This document shows, piece by piece, positions 20,970 to 34,000 of a stretch of 64,000 nt of DNA. How positions within the stretch are numbered: position 1 is the stretch's first letter; each line of letters opens with the position of its first letter. Source of the DNA: Phytophthora colocasiae. Its lineage: Eukaryota > Oomycota > Peronosporomycetes > Peronosporales > Peronosporaceae. The position numbers and the translations under genes were made by a program. The DNA is taken from positions 1,302,001 through 1,366,000 of the forward strand of contig JAGKQI010000052.1 of assembly GCA_018806915.1 (NCBI GenBank). Direction: 5' to 3'. The notes below the pieces were generated by a model, which did not search any database, had not been told where the DNA came from, and was given only the letters and a program-made list of their open reading frames with translations.

Positions 20970-23900
20970 TGATTATTTCCTGGTTGCTACTACTTGGCTA
21001 TTAAATTCTGAAGGTTTGATTGTATTTTGTGAAATGTTTGCTTGGTGGTACATTGACCAGTGAACCACTAGGAGGCCGTTAAGCAGCAAGAGAAAGGATA
21101 CTACTAACTTTCGGGAGAATAGCAAATGTGAAACGTAGCCTAGCGAGGATGCCAGTAACCATCGTTGCCAATGTCCATACGCCATTTTAGTGTAGCCCCC
21201 TGGGCTTTCCATACCGTCATTACTAGCGCGAGCTCAACTGCAAGTTGCGAGTATCTGATCTTCATTGGTTTTGGCATGAGCGTCCGCGCTAACGTAACGG
21301 TATACTTGCTTTTGTCATTTACAAGTAGGCCGATTGGAATTATAATACTGTCTTTTTCCGTTCTTCGTCCGGCAGTATCTGTTTTCCAAATTGTTTCCAA
21401 GTTGTTTTCGGGAGGCCAGGTTGTTGCTGGCACAACTCCACCAGTTTGAGTGATGAGTTGGACATTTATAAAGTCAGGTGCTTTCGGAAGATCAAAGACA
21501 GCTCCACTTGGTAGTCGTGCACATTGTAGCATCTGCAGGATTTGTTCGGAGTCGCTGACGTTATTCCACGCAAGCGACACAAGCTTGCACATAGTCCCAT
21601 TTGCAACACCCCATTCAACGTTTCCGTTACCATTATCAAGGACTTGAGCACATCCTCCTTTCACAAAATAACCGAACAAAGCTGGGTAGTCGGCTGCGTT
21701 GTATAGCAACTCCAACAGTTCTTGTGGGACTCCTGCGACTGGTTTACGCCACCGTAATACCACAGAGTTTGCACGGAGAGCAAGTAATCGAGCAGTACAT
21801 GCTGTTAAAGCAGCTTTATCCACATTGCTTGTAACCAGAATTGTTGATTCATCCATCCAGGCTGGATCCAGCTCAATTTCTTGTCGTGTTAGCTCGTGTG
21901 TCACCGTGTCAACTACCTCATCACTGAGCAATTGAAATTTCGTCTCTCCATAGCTACCTGGATATGTTGCGGGGAGTTTTCGGAACGTGTCCAGATTTTT
22001 CTGCTGCACTGGACAGTTGTGGGCCCTTTGTTGAGACTTTAGAGTAAACACTCAAAATCGCCTGAAAAGGTCTCGGGCTTGTATGATAACGGCGTTTGCG
22101 TTCAGCTTGTACATAGATTTACATAGAGGCGTCCCCATGAGCGCTTCCAGTTGCAAAAAATCTCCAGACTGTTCACAATTAATAAAAATGAGGGTCATGC
22201 ATTGTGAATGAAGTGATCAACATACCAGACGTACCCATAGGAGAGATTTACCACCAAACGGCAAATCGTGATTGTAGACCATGCGTAAGCGCTTGTCTAC
22301 AGTCACTGTAAATTCGCTACCAAGCATAGAAACTTCGTCTGTCACGATGATACCAACCGAGTTGTCGAAAAGAAGACGGAGTTCTGCTAATTTTTTAGGA
22401 GAAACATGATCTCCCTCTCGACCAACTTTGAAAGCAGCATGACACGTCATCCCGCCTGGAAACTGGCTTGCAGCAGCCCCTGTCGGGCATGTTATTACAA
22501 TATTTAGCCCGCGTTTCAGTAACTCGTCTCGTAGTTTGTGTATGACGAACGATTTGCCTGTTCCGGCTCCACCATGCATAAGTGTAAGTGTCTGAACAGG
22601 ATTGGGCTTGTCGAGGTTTGTCAGGATCCAATCGATTATTGCTTGCTGTTCAGGAGATGCAGTGTCTTCATTTCGCGATTGGTGCAGCGATGATGCAATA
22701 GGATCATTAGGGCCTCTGGTATTACTAGTCTGTCCATTAGATAAATCAGATGCGTGGTTGCACGGCACCATCTCGTGGATTCGTCGTGCAACAACTTGGA
22801 GGTTTAGTTCGGGACGAATGAGCACATCGTCATACGTACGCTGATGCTGATATACGTTCGACAACAGATGAGATACAGGAACGGCATGCTGTACATCTGC
22901 ATGTGTTTGTTCACTGTCATCTTGAACTCCCATCAGCGAGCAAAAGATTGACTGTATAGCTCGTACACTTTCGCGATGAGTCGGATTTCCTAAAGCCGCA
23001 GCTCGAGTAAGCCAATATAAATCATCATCTCCGTCCGTCAATACTCCATTTGCTTCAGGGTCACCCGTGCTGTTACGGGTTTTCTGATCCGTAATGGAAC
23101 CGGTCGATGGATTATCTTTCCATCGTGTGGCATTTCTAGCTCTCCACTCCAAACACGTTTTTTCGTTGTCGCTACATCGTACATGCTTTTGAATGAAATT
23201 GTGGACTTGCCGATATCGTTGCCTGCTGATAAAAGGGGATGAAGAGCTATCCCAAGCTGTACACAATTGTGCTAACCCTGACGCACTCACGTCAAATTCT
23301 GGTCGATCGTGCGTGTTCCAAGGTACAGAAACGGAGATAACATACTTTGCCATCGCGTCCATCTTCTTTGAACTTGGCGCTTTACGAGAGCATGACACGG
23401 GTGGAGAACCTCCAAAAGCCGGGGTGAACATTTTCGTACGGATAACGGCTTCGTAGTGATGAAAGAGAGGGTGGCGCGTGTCCAAGTCGAAGCTGTGCCT
23501 AGATTTTCGCCCTCGGTTGCTTTTTGTTCCAATTTTATTTTGGCGCGGTACAATATCCACGATGCAGGCAAACTCTGAAGGCGAATAATCCACGAAATGA
23601 ATGCCACGGTATTTGTATAATTCCAGCTGACTGACAAATATTGTCTTGCCTTCGATTTTAAAAGTCCGTGCGCCGCCAGCAGCATGTTTCTCAGTACAAG
23701 AGCGACTGAGAACTGACAAATCTTCTGCGTGAGCAAAATTCGCTAGTTCCTCGATAGCAGCATCTATCGTTGAGGAACTGTCTGCACTATCTTCTTCGAG
23801 AAATGCTGCTACATCGTCGTTATCCATGTAGTCCGTTGACGAACACGTACTACCTTCGTCAATTACGTTTTCCTCTGAGGATGTGTTCAGATTTTTTTCC

Positions 23901-26900
23901 AGCTCATTTACAAATCCATGCGGAAACACAAACGTGAACGATTCAGACGATACATGAGATTTGTGCCCAAGCAAAGCATATACCATCAAGGAAATAGGCC
24001 ACTCATTCGCACCGCCGAACGCGTTAACTGTACGCGTCGCTAGGTATTGAGCCTGACGTTCCGGTGTTTCGCTGTCCGCGGCAATGCTAGGGTACTTCAG
24101 AGCATCTTCGAGGGCTGTGAGCATCATCGCAGCAGCATTTTTGAGTCCTGCACCTTCTTTTGTCATGTAATTCTGCTGGTATTCATCAACCAAATCTCCA
24201 GCATCTTCTCCGTTCATAACACTTGAGTTACAATGCGATGCTGTTAAACCAGATAACAAACAATTTGTTTCCACATACATGCCATCGGCTTCAGGTCGAA
24301 ATTGTTCCCAGACAACAGGACCAGAAATCTGAGGACGAAGAAATTCACCTTGTTTAGAATCGTAGCCAGCATCCAGTTTCATTTCGTAATCTGCAGAGAT
24401 GGGGCTACCGACGCAAGCTCCATTGACTTTGTTTATAACCAGTGGCTGGGTTTCCTTTTCGTGGATTCCTGCAGGACGACACAGCCTACACTGTGTTTTC
24501 CCGCGTTTTCCTTTGACGCTGGTCTTCGAGTGGCAATGGATGTTTGTTGCAGCAGTTGACCTTTGAACCGCGTCTTGAAAACCTGATAGATCATCACTGA
24601 TAGGTGGTAATGCTACTTCACATGCTCGTGGGAACGGAGTTCCAGGATTGTTGTACTTCCAATCATTTACCCAAGCTCGCGTAGCAGGGGATAAATGATT
24701 CGTGCATACAGCATCCATCCAATTCGCGATATACTGACGTAGCACAAGACAGGAAGCTCCACGCGTCAAGATCTCGGGTGAAAAAGAAGAGCCGTACACT
24801 GTCATGTGTAGATGTAATCTTCCATCAATTTGAGGTTCAACGACACCGTTAAACGCGGCAACTTTTCCATAAGCTCCGGCTTCACGTTCGACATAGTTTC
24901 GGCATTTCCTAGTGTCTTCAGAAGCCGGGCAGCGCAAAATTCCTTTCTGAATCAGATTCATTTTCCGCTCAAAGGCTAAAGCAGCCAGAGCAGGGCATCG
25001 GTTTGAGATTGACAAACGGAGCCGTGGGCTGTTTTTAATATCTTCAGGAAGTTTACTCCAGTTAAAGTTTTCTTCACCGTATACGCAAGTTTCGTCATTC
25101 CAAGCGTTATGTTTTCTCAGCAACACGATTCGATGCAAAGTAATATCGTCTTGCTCAGGCGGTGCAACCGTGGTCCAAAACAGGGGTAGCCCAAACCGAT
25201 AACGCATGGCTGACAATTTCGGCCGGGTTGCTGCACGCTCAAAAGGCGAAAAGGGAATCGTACCACCAATAACTGATAAAATTCGCAATAGTCCCGCGTT
25301 AAGTCGTTTTGCCGCAGCGGATTCAGGGTCTTCTTTTGCTGCAACAAGTGCTTCCTTGAACTCCGTAGAGTTTGCCAATTCTCCCAGTTTTTTTAACGTT
25401 TTTGCGTGAGTTGTGGCTGCTCTAGCTGCTTTTCGTACTGCTGAATGTCTTTGCAGCTGATTAAAAAGCGTTGCTACAAATGTTACGTCGGTCTCGAATC
25501 TGCCATCGTAATACCGCATGAGATGTTGCACTAAGTCACGGGGAAATGATCCATGAGGCAGCATATCACCCCCCATCATGAACAAGGTAGGAAATGTACC
25601 AGCGATCATTTCACCATTTTCATCCCACTCCACAATTGGTGTAGCTCCTCTTCGTACTACAGCAATGTCACCTTTTATGCCAACGGTGTCCATCATTGCA
25701 TCGATAATCGTAGATCTGACCTTGTCCGTTTGACTCATCGCTGGTTGCAAAACAGCAGATTGCTGAAAGACAACACAGTCTGGTGTGTCTCTGTCAGGAG
25801 CCATATCTGCCGCGTATCGCTCCGAGTTGACGGCGTTATCCACAGCACGCAACGCTGCTGTGTCACGCACAATCACATCCCTTTCGATAGCATTTTCTAA
25901 CGTTGCAAGTTTTTCGACTTGAACACGAGAGTCATCTATCTCGATGCCTTTATCCCGAATGAAGCTATGCGTTTCCTTCAATACAGCTAGCCACGGAAAA
26001 ATACTTTCGCTCGGCAATTCATAAAAACCACGAAATACATTTTTACGGGCCCTCCACTCTTCTGAAGGTCCAATAAAAGTAACCCGAGGCTTATGATCGA
26101 TGTCTGTTACTGGGAGTACCTTTGCACAAGCTTGGGGGCCACTCGAATGAAAGCAAATCACATGTCCACTGCAATGTTTTCCAGACAGAGAGAACTCTAA
26201 TCCGAAGCCTGAGCTGGCGCGATACAATTTTTCCCAAGCGCATTCAGTGAAGGAAGAGATCCAGAACGCCCGTACTCATGGCCACTTGCGAGACTAAACT
26301 TTGATTTGCGGGGATTCCATGCACATTTCGAGCATAAATGAACACGCTCTATGTCACGGACTAACTCAGGATTCAAATAGTATTTTTCCCATTTGGCTGC
26401 TGTAGAATTTGGGCATGTTTCCTGATGATATCATCTGATAGATGACCGTACCGTTCTTCAAACTCAGAAGGAGAAATTAGAAATGTATCCGGTAGGTTCG
26501 ATAACGGCATACAGACAGTTTTTCTCTCAGATTCAAGAAGCAATTCACAACACGAAGCACATGCGTAAATTGCACTTCGTGAGGGATCAATTGCAGCAGC
26601 AGTTTTTTTCACACCGGACATGTTCTTGTACTCCAGGGGGGTCATCGAGCGCAGCCACTAACCGTTGACGTACAGGTTCACTTTCCCGAAGATGTTCATC
26701 ATTAAAAATGAAAGCGTCTGGGTGACAGCTGCAGCAGTAAAAGTAGGCCAATGCGAGCCTTGGGTCAGACGTAAAGTTTTGACCTTTCATCATCATCAGC
26801 ACATCCTCGTCAGAGATGTCGTGTTTACCCAGTATTGATTCTGCGAGATGATGTAAGCGAACATCTAAATCACTCTCGTTGCCTTTTGCGTGTTGTTCGG

Positions 26901-27295
26901 ATTGAACATCCCTCGCTGGTGGTGTAAAACAAAATTAGCTTACATCCATTCAAACTACCGTAGCGAGATTACTGTACCGCGATTTTTCTTTTGAGCACGA
27001 TATTGACGCATATAAGCTGCTCGACGTTTTTTTTAAACTCCGCTGCAGCATCCTCAGTATGAGTCTTTTTTTTTGAGGAGCGAGATCTCTGCATGTCGGC
27101 ATGTCGCTTACGAGCTGTTGCCTCTGAATATGCACGATCAGGATCATTACCTCTAGCAGCCCCAACGATCGGTTGAATAACTTGAGTAGGAGCTTGAGCA
27201 TTGCCAGTCTGTTTCCTCGAAGCGCGATACGCGCGCATGTATTCTGCTTTGCGCTGGCGCTTTCGTTCTGGCGAAGAAGCACTCTCCATGATCAC
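20970..27295 (-). mobile_element. Degraded Helitron (rolling-circle transposon)
   Basis: Pieces of a Rep/helicase polyprotein lie in order on the minus strand: a basic N-terminal region (27295-26969), a Cys-rich domain (26802-26280), the HUH Rep domain and the first half of a Pif1-family helicase (26227-22217), and the helicase C-terminus (22215-20973). Limits are those of the coding remains; Helitrons lack inverted repeats and target duplications, so true ends are not fixed. Confidence 0.85.
20973..27295 (-). pseudogene. Helitron Rep/Pif1-helicase gene with frameshifts
   Basis: In the 1336-codon core (26227-22217) the Rep motif GRLHLHMTVYG supplies the paired His of HUH nickases. The helicase starts at MHGGAGTGKSF (Walker A) and has IIVTDEVSMLGS (Walker B). 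After PFGGKSLLW a GTACGT donor and CAG acceptor restore the Pif1 motif SGDFLQLEAL, so a true intron is likely near 22243-22165. A TGA at 22052-22054 then interrupts the frame before the segment ending in VMTVWKAQGATL. The final part around 21140-20973 is shifted and garbled. Upstream, the Cys-rich domain (CCSCHPDAF, ACASCCELLLESERK) is broken three times: at a C6 run near 26644, and at two A5 runs near 26386 and 26232. The gene is probably dead. Confidence 0.8.
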
Positions 27296-27507
27296 TGTCC
27301 TCGCTGATCTAACAAATTGATTAGATACTAACGGTGTGATCAGAAAGCATCAGAGGATTTAACGATTGTTTTGGTGACGAGCATTTGTCATCATGTACAT
27401 CTGCAGAGGCAACGGCAAGATCAATTCCCATCAAAATGTGGCCCAACAGATTTTCCTCGTCATTAATCATTTTGTGCCGAGCTAACCAAGGCTTGCTTCT
27501 GTCAAGT

Positions 27508-28268
27508 ATGGAGATTGACGGGATCCCGATACCCAAGGACTACAAATCACCACTCCAGGAACGCGGCGAGAGTGAACAAGACGCTCCTCCTCGCGTGCTT
27601 CCAACACGCAAAGGTAAGTAGAAGTACGAAGTGTTCAATACTGGACAAATACGTATAATTTCTATGCCACCACGTCATCAGCGTTTTTAGAATACGTGAA
27701 CGAGGGTGTCCGTAGTACGAATAATGTTTCTGTCTACGGACGAAATGTTTGGTGCAGCGAACACACCGTTCGCGATGGACGCAAATTGGTCCGGATGCAC
27801 CTAATTGACCTGTTTGCTCCAGAGTCGGAGGCGATACTGAAATCGGTAAATTTTACTCAATAGCCAATTCTAGCATTTTACTAATATTTCTGCATATGTG
27901 CTTGTCACTATCAGAAATATGAAGACCAGTATGATAACAACCGCTACATAGTCGACAAAGATCTGATGACTGCAACGATCTGGAAGAACAACGACACCGA
28001 GCATGACGTTCCGCTCCGAGGACAAAAAGTAAAAGTTGTTCATTTCACCGATCCGAAGGTCTTCCGGAACGAGTGCTGCCAATTCACAACACGATTCAGA
28101 GATCTCAAGTTCGAGAAGAAGTCCGAGACGCCAACGACTACAGATGGAAAATATCCTGCTTCTTCATCTACGATCACTGAGATGGCCACTGTAATTCCGA
28201 ATTCCAGCTCGAATGTCTGCACGAACAAAAGCGCCACCGCAACTGAGACTGATGTGAGCCTTCCGTGA
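27508..28268 (+). CDS. Three-exon gene of unknown function
   Basis: Splicing 27508-27613, 27691-27845 and 27915-28268 (GTAAGT, GTAAAT donors; TTTTTAG, TATCAG acceptors) gives one 204-aa frame with matching phases. Exon 2 has RNVWCSEHTVRDGRKLVRMHLIDLFAP cut here to RNVWCSEHTVRDGRKLV as its most ordered stretch; exon 3 continues with charged residues and YIVDKDLMTATIWKNN, then VKVVHFTDPKVFRN, and ends in a Ser/Thr-rich tail. No signal peptide, RxLR or transposase motif is visible and I do not recognise the family. It lies between the Helitron, which is divergent from it, and repeat copy 2. It may be a host gene, a fragment captured by the Helitron, or a second gene of that element. Confidence 0.6.
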
Positions 28269-28646
28269 AACTCGAGCCGCCCGTCAAGAAACAAAAAACG
28301 GACTGAATGTCGTTCACTGGGAGAATTTTCTTTTTTAGTCTGGAAGCATGTTTTTCTTCTATGGTTCACTATTGATCGGTCGGTGTGTTATCGAGAGCTA
28401 TGTTTCGAAGAGGCAGATGACAATTTGAGTAATTTAGTTATGACTTTTAAGTATACCGGTAGCACTAATAAGACCAACTCCTGCTTGTACACTTCTTCAC
28501 TTGCAACACTCTGATGCAGCTCAAACTTCAATTTCCTCTGATGCAGCTCAATCCACAGTGAGCTGCAATACTGATGTTGCCCGAATGTTGCCCGAGGTTA
28601 CGGTCACGTTACGCAGTACCGTCGAATTAATCCCGTGAGGCTGGGA
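28269..28646. other. Spacer without recognised gene
   Basis: It contains a short duplicated phrase (GATGCAGCTCAA near 28512 and 28540) and no coding frame I can support. Confidence 0.5.
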
Positions 28647-28673
28647 CCCCCTCATTCTTCGGGTATTCCCAGT

Positions 28674-29488
28674 ATAATTTTTATCGACGGTTATTAGTTG
28701 TTCCGTCTCTCTTCTCAGGCAGAATGCTCAAGTGTCATCATATCATCAATGATGACATCAACGATCAACCTGATGCCATCAGTGATGGCAGTATGACATT
28801 TAATCTCGAGATTTGCCTCGGTTGCGCTCGCCGAGTCGGCAGCAGTGCTGGGCCAGCTGTAGTACTGTAGTTGTGTGGAAATATAAAGCCTTTTCCTCGA
28901 GGACCGATGTAATCTCTGATTTCATAGCTTAGAGAGAGCATTTGCTAGAAATGGACAGCCCTCACGGTACTGCGTGAGTGTAACTTCGAACAACATCGAT
29001 CTTGACAGCTTTGGTTTTCGATAACATACATCAGACGACTCGTACATGGAGCGCAGCGGCACACATGGAGCAAAGGGGTGAAAAACTGCCAAGACATGAC
29101 GCTAACGACGAACAATTCCGGTTTTGAAGGAGTCTCTATTTATGTTAGTTTAAGCTCACTTTGCAAATTAGATATGGATGTATCTAAACAGAAATGAAAC
29201 AAGCTACGCTTGAGCCTCCCTCTAGTCAATCCAATGACATCGTCCTAGTCTAGAAGACCCGCGTTTCCCCCAGTGCCCCAGCTTCGGGCGACTTCGTCGA
29301 AGCGTGTCGACCTCGATAGGAAGGGGGGAAGAAGACTTCAAAGTTCACCAAGGAGCAAGCACTCTGTTCAACATTGCGACCCAGGTCTGGTGAGCCTGGA
29401 TATGTCACGTTAGCACCAAGCACAGAGGATTTGGCGGCCCTCATGTGTCCAGTTTCGCCATGTTCAGCTTCTGGGCTCCGTAGCCCTC
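28674..29488 (+). repeat. 815-bp direct repeat, copy 2
   Basis: Same length and orientation as 18557-19371. It is preceded, with a 4-bp overlap, by the 31-bp motif at 28647-28677. No target duplication flanks it. Confidence 0.88.
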
Positions 29489-29938
29489 GCATCGTCGGAT
29501 CAACCGACCACTGAGTATATTCTGGGGTTCAAGCCCCCAGCGATTTCAGGAGTGTATAGTTAGAAATTCTAACACAAATACATGACCTCTTTCCAACCAA
29601 TGACATCGTCCCAAGCCAAAATGAGAGCTCGGTGGAAATTTAAACTCTGGTGAAGCCGACCCGGACGCTGAAGATAGACTGAATCTCAATTTCTCGAAAC
29701 CAATGACTTCGCAATTGAAAGGGTGATCCAAAGACGGCTTATAAGGTTCTACAGTGTAGTCCAAGATTGCATCCGGACCCCCCCCCCCCCCCCCCTATCA
29801 ACCAGATCTATTTCATTCATCAATCAATGGTTCTTCACTATTATTAGTCAATGGTAATGCATCAAGTCTTTAAAAAAATACACACAGGAGCTTTCAGAAC
29901 TTAAATTCTTTCCCGATTCACAAGCACATTTGCCGAAA
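29489..29938. other. Intergenic stretch with a long C run
   Basis: An uninterrupted poly-C tract of about 18 bases begins near 29779; such runs are prone to length variation and sequencing error. The rest holds no supported gene. It forms the upstream region of the ankyrin gene. Confidence 0.6.
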
Positions 29939-30488
29939 ATGTCTTCATCACTCCCGGTGTTAACTTCAGTCCGTGTGGTTTGTCGCAAGAGTCTATCGGT
30001 TCATGATCTCCCGCATGTCGTCCAACGCGTCGACGAATTCTTCGGAGCGGGTTCCATCGCCAAAGCTTGTAATCTCGGTTCCTTGCGCTTGATGTCCTAC
30101 GTTGCAGCCAAGAATTCCAATTTATTTTGGGGCGACTTGCCTCTACTAGCGGCAAAGTCCGGGCACATTCACATCTTGCAGTGGCTGTCGGAGTTTCAGG
30201 CTGATCGATGCGACTGGGGTGTCGACGTTCTGGACACTGCAGCGGAATTCGGCCACTTGTCGGTGGTCAAGTGGCTACACACGCACCGGCAAGACGGATG
30301 CACCAGACGAGCTATGCACTCTGCGGCGAGAAATGGACACTTAGAAATTGTCAAGTGGCTACATTACAATCGAGCCGAGGGGTTTGCAGGGTTCGCGATG
30401 GACACTGTGGCACGAATGGGGCATTTACACGTTTTGGAATGGCTTCATGAGAACAGAACGGAAGGGTGTACAAAGTACGCGATGGACT

Positions 30489-31013
30489 AATTGAGAGTGG
30501 CGAATGAGGCTTGTTGTCGATGTGAGCAGAAGGAAGGAAATCTGAAAGTGAGTTTATTTGAGTTAGTCCGCTTTGTCCTGCTTGTTCCTTCCTACTCCTG
30601 TAGCTCTCCTAGCGTCTCCCTCATTTGACTTCATTTAACTATATGCATGTGCAACGGACACACTTGAGTGGGACGGGCACGGGCCGTCGGCCAATCACAG
30701 TGTCCTGGGACGGACACACCCGATTGGGAGGACACGGTCCATACTCAAAAACCAGTTGGGACGGACACACCCGATTGGGACGGACACGGTCTGTCTCGTC
30801 AATGCATGTGATTATCCATGCTAATCACAGCTGTTGATCCGACTTCAACTGTCTCGCCCAATCATATCCACGCAACCCCAGGTGATCCGCCAATCAGGTC
30901 GCAGTATTCGCTTCACTTCAACTGCAGCCCCCAGAGGCACGCGCCTCGCACGCGCAGACCGTGAGGCTCGTAGCAGGGGCCCAGCGAATAGACAGCGAAG
31001 TGCAACCACAACA
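30489..31013 (-). repeat. Copia 3' LTR
   Basis: This 525-bp LTR lies downstream in coding orientation. Inside is a short tandem duplication around GGGACGGACACACCCGATTG, present twice about 65 bp apart. Confidence 0.94.
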
Positions 31014-31020
31014 CCCCCAC

Positions 31021-34000
31021 TCAATTTGATGTCTCGAGGTTGGGGCCAACGTTGCTCCGCATCATCAAGTAGCGTAGCGTCTTCGACGTCAGACCCTTCG
31101 TCATGTAGTGGGCGAGCTGGTTCTTGGTGTCGATGTACTCCAGCTCGACTTCGTTGCTCACCACCTTCTCGCGAATGAAGTGGTAGCGAATGTCGATGTG
31201 CTTGGTGCGAGCTTGGTAACCGACGTTCTTAGCCAGGGCCATCGCACCTTGGTTGTCCTCGTAGATCACGGTAGCCCCCACTTGTTCAGCACCAATGTCC
31301 TTCAGCAGTCGGCGCATCCAGACACACTCCTTCACACAGTCGCTCAGCGCCATGTACTCAGCATCCGTTGAGCTGAGCGCGACAGTCTTCTGAAACGTAG
31401 AGCGCCACACCACGGGAGCACCGCACATCATAAGCATCATGCCGCTCACGGATTGACGGTCATCACGGTTGCCGGCCCAGTCCGCATCCGAGTAGGCGAC
31501 GAGTTCCGTCCCTAGTAGTCCGTCGTACGTGATGCCCACGTCCTTGGTCATCAGTAGATAGCAAACCACCCGAATCCCGGCGTCCCAGTGCTTCTGTCCA
31601 GGATTTTCCAAGAACCGGCTCAACTTGGCAACAGCCACCGCAATGTCTGGTCGTGTTCCGCATGCCAGGTACATCAGACTACCAACTAGCGACCGGTAGG
31701 GCTTCGACCTCATCTTGGCCTTGTCAGCTTCGGTCTGCGGTTCGTCGACCTTGGTCAGATGCACACCTGGTTCCAGCGGAGATGAGCATGGTTTTGCGTT
31801 CTCCTGTCCAAACCTCGTGATGATCGACTCAGCGTACGCTTGTTGGCTGATGCGTAGCGTTCTTCCCTCCATGTCGTAGTCGATCTCGATCCCGAGAATG
31901 AAGTGAGCACGGCCGAGGTCCTTGATCCGGAACTTCTCCGCGATTTCAGCCTTCACCGACGCAATGACAGCCTTCTGCCGCGAGGCAATCAGCATGTCAT
32001 CCACGTAGAGGCACACAATGCACTCGTCATCACCTTGACCGCGTGTGTAGATGCACGGGTCCGCGTCGGCAGACTTGAATCCCATCCGCTTTAGGTGTGC
32101 GTCGATTGTCTCGTTCCAGACACGCGATGCCTGCTTGAGTCCATACAAACTCTGAAGTAGCATGCACACGACGTCGTCTTCACCTTCCGCTTCAGCCAGT
32201 GCCAACAGGTCTCGGAGTCCTTGAGGCAGCTCCATGTAGATCTCCTCCTCCAGTTTGCCGTACAGGAACGCAGTATCGACGTCACACTGCTCAATCTCGA
32301 ATCCTTCAGCGGCGCACTTCGCCAACTTGGCACGGATCGAGTTCAGGTAAGCCACTGGCGCGTATGTCTCCTCGTAGTCCACGCCGTGTCGTTGCGAATA
32401 CCCCTTGGCTACGAGACGGGCCTTGTGCCGAATGACTTGTCCTTTCTCGTTGCGCTTCAACGCGAATACCCAACGGCAGCCGATCGGCCGCTGGTGTGCT
32501 GGTCTCGGTACCAACTTCCACGTCTTGTTGGCGACAAGAGACTTCAACTCGCTCTGCATCGCTCGCTTCCATTCCACTTGGTCCGCACTTGCCATGGCTT
32601 CTTCATACGTCCGCGGGACCTCCTCCGTTGCAGCCATCGCTTGGCCACCTTCAATGGCGAGCTGGTCTGCGTGCACCTGAGCTCTGCCTTGGATCATCTT
32701 CTGTCGCTTCGTGCCTGATGTGGACGGCGCCACGACCTGCTTCTTGCGGGCTCCTGCCTCTTCAGGATCCGTCGTCTCGTCAATGTGGCGAGCTCGCGAC
32801 CGGGTAGTCATAGGATGGGTCGAACCGTATGGCACAATCGCATCGTCTACACCCGCGTCACGTTGAAGTTGGATCACGTCACCAGCTTCAGCGACGGTTG
32901 GCACGAGTTGCTTCGATTCCTCTGGCTGAAGTCCATCGTGGCTAGGCTCCGTAGCTGCGACTTCGTCGTCGTCCAGCTCAGACTTGGGCACCACGTGCTG
33001 CAGGCTCGTCGTCTCCATAAACTTGACAGTGCGCACGATTTGCACCTTGCCTGTCGCCACATTGAGAACTCGGTATCCCTTGACACCATTCTCGTAGCCC
33101 ATGAAACGACACTTGAAGGCCTTAGCATCCAGCTTGCGGCGCTTCTCGTCGGGGATGTGTGCGTAGCCAAGTGCACCAAACACCTTCATGTTCTTGAGCT
33201 GCGGCTTGGTCCCGTGCACAATTTCGTAGGGTGTCTTCACGTTGACCGAATTGGGGATCCGGTTGATGATCCACGCCGCCGTGTTGACTGATTCAGCCCA
33301 CCATTTCTTCTCGATGTCCTCGTGGTAGAGCATGCAGCGCGCCATTTCCACCAGACTTCGGTTCATGCGCTCAGCCAGTCCATTCTGCTGAGGAGTGTAC
33401 GGCACCGTCTTCTCGTGCTTGATGCCGCTGCGGTCGAGGTAGGCCCTGAATTGTTTGCCTGTGTACTCGCCGCCATTGTCCGAACGTAGGCGCTTGATCG
33501 TCTTGCCTGTCGCGTTCTCCATTGCTGCCTTGTAGATCTTCAACTTGGACAGCACCTCCGATTTGGCCTTCATGAAGTAGACCGTCACATGGCGTGAGTA
33601 GTCGTCAATGAAGGTCACGGCGTACGTGCAGCCACCGGGAGTCTTGGTCTGCATCGGACCCATCACATCCGTATGCACCAAATCAAGTACGCCTGCACTC
33701 TTGACGAGCTTCTCCGGGTGTCGGGGATAGTCGTCGGCTCTCATCTTGCCCATGCAGCAGCCTGCGCAGACGTTGTCACTAGTGACGCCATCCGTAACAC
33801 GAGGCACACCTTCTGCCATGGTCAGCAGCTGTTCATAGCGCTTGAACGGGATGTGTCCGAGGCGGGCGTGCACAATAGCCCATGGCTCCTTACGAGATGC
33901 CGTCGCCGCACGGCACACCTCGTCCCCCATTGTCTTCAACTTGTAGACGTTTCCGCAGCGCTTGGCCTCCATGACGGTGGCGTCGCCATAGCGAAAGACG

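Noticed and set aside
18557..29488. An LTR retrotransposon with 815-bp LTRs
   Set aside because: The repeats lack TG...CA ends, target duplications and any retroelement genes between them.
29546..29764. Small minus-strand gene
   Set aside because: No start context, homology or conserved feature; it lies in repeat-like sequence.
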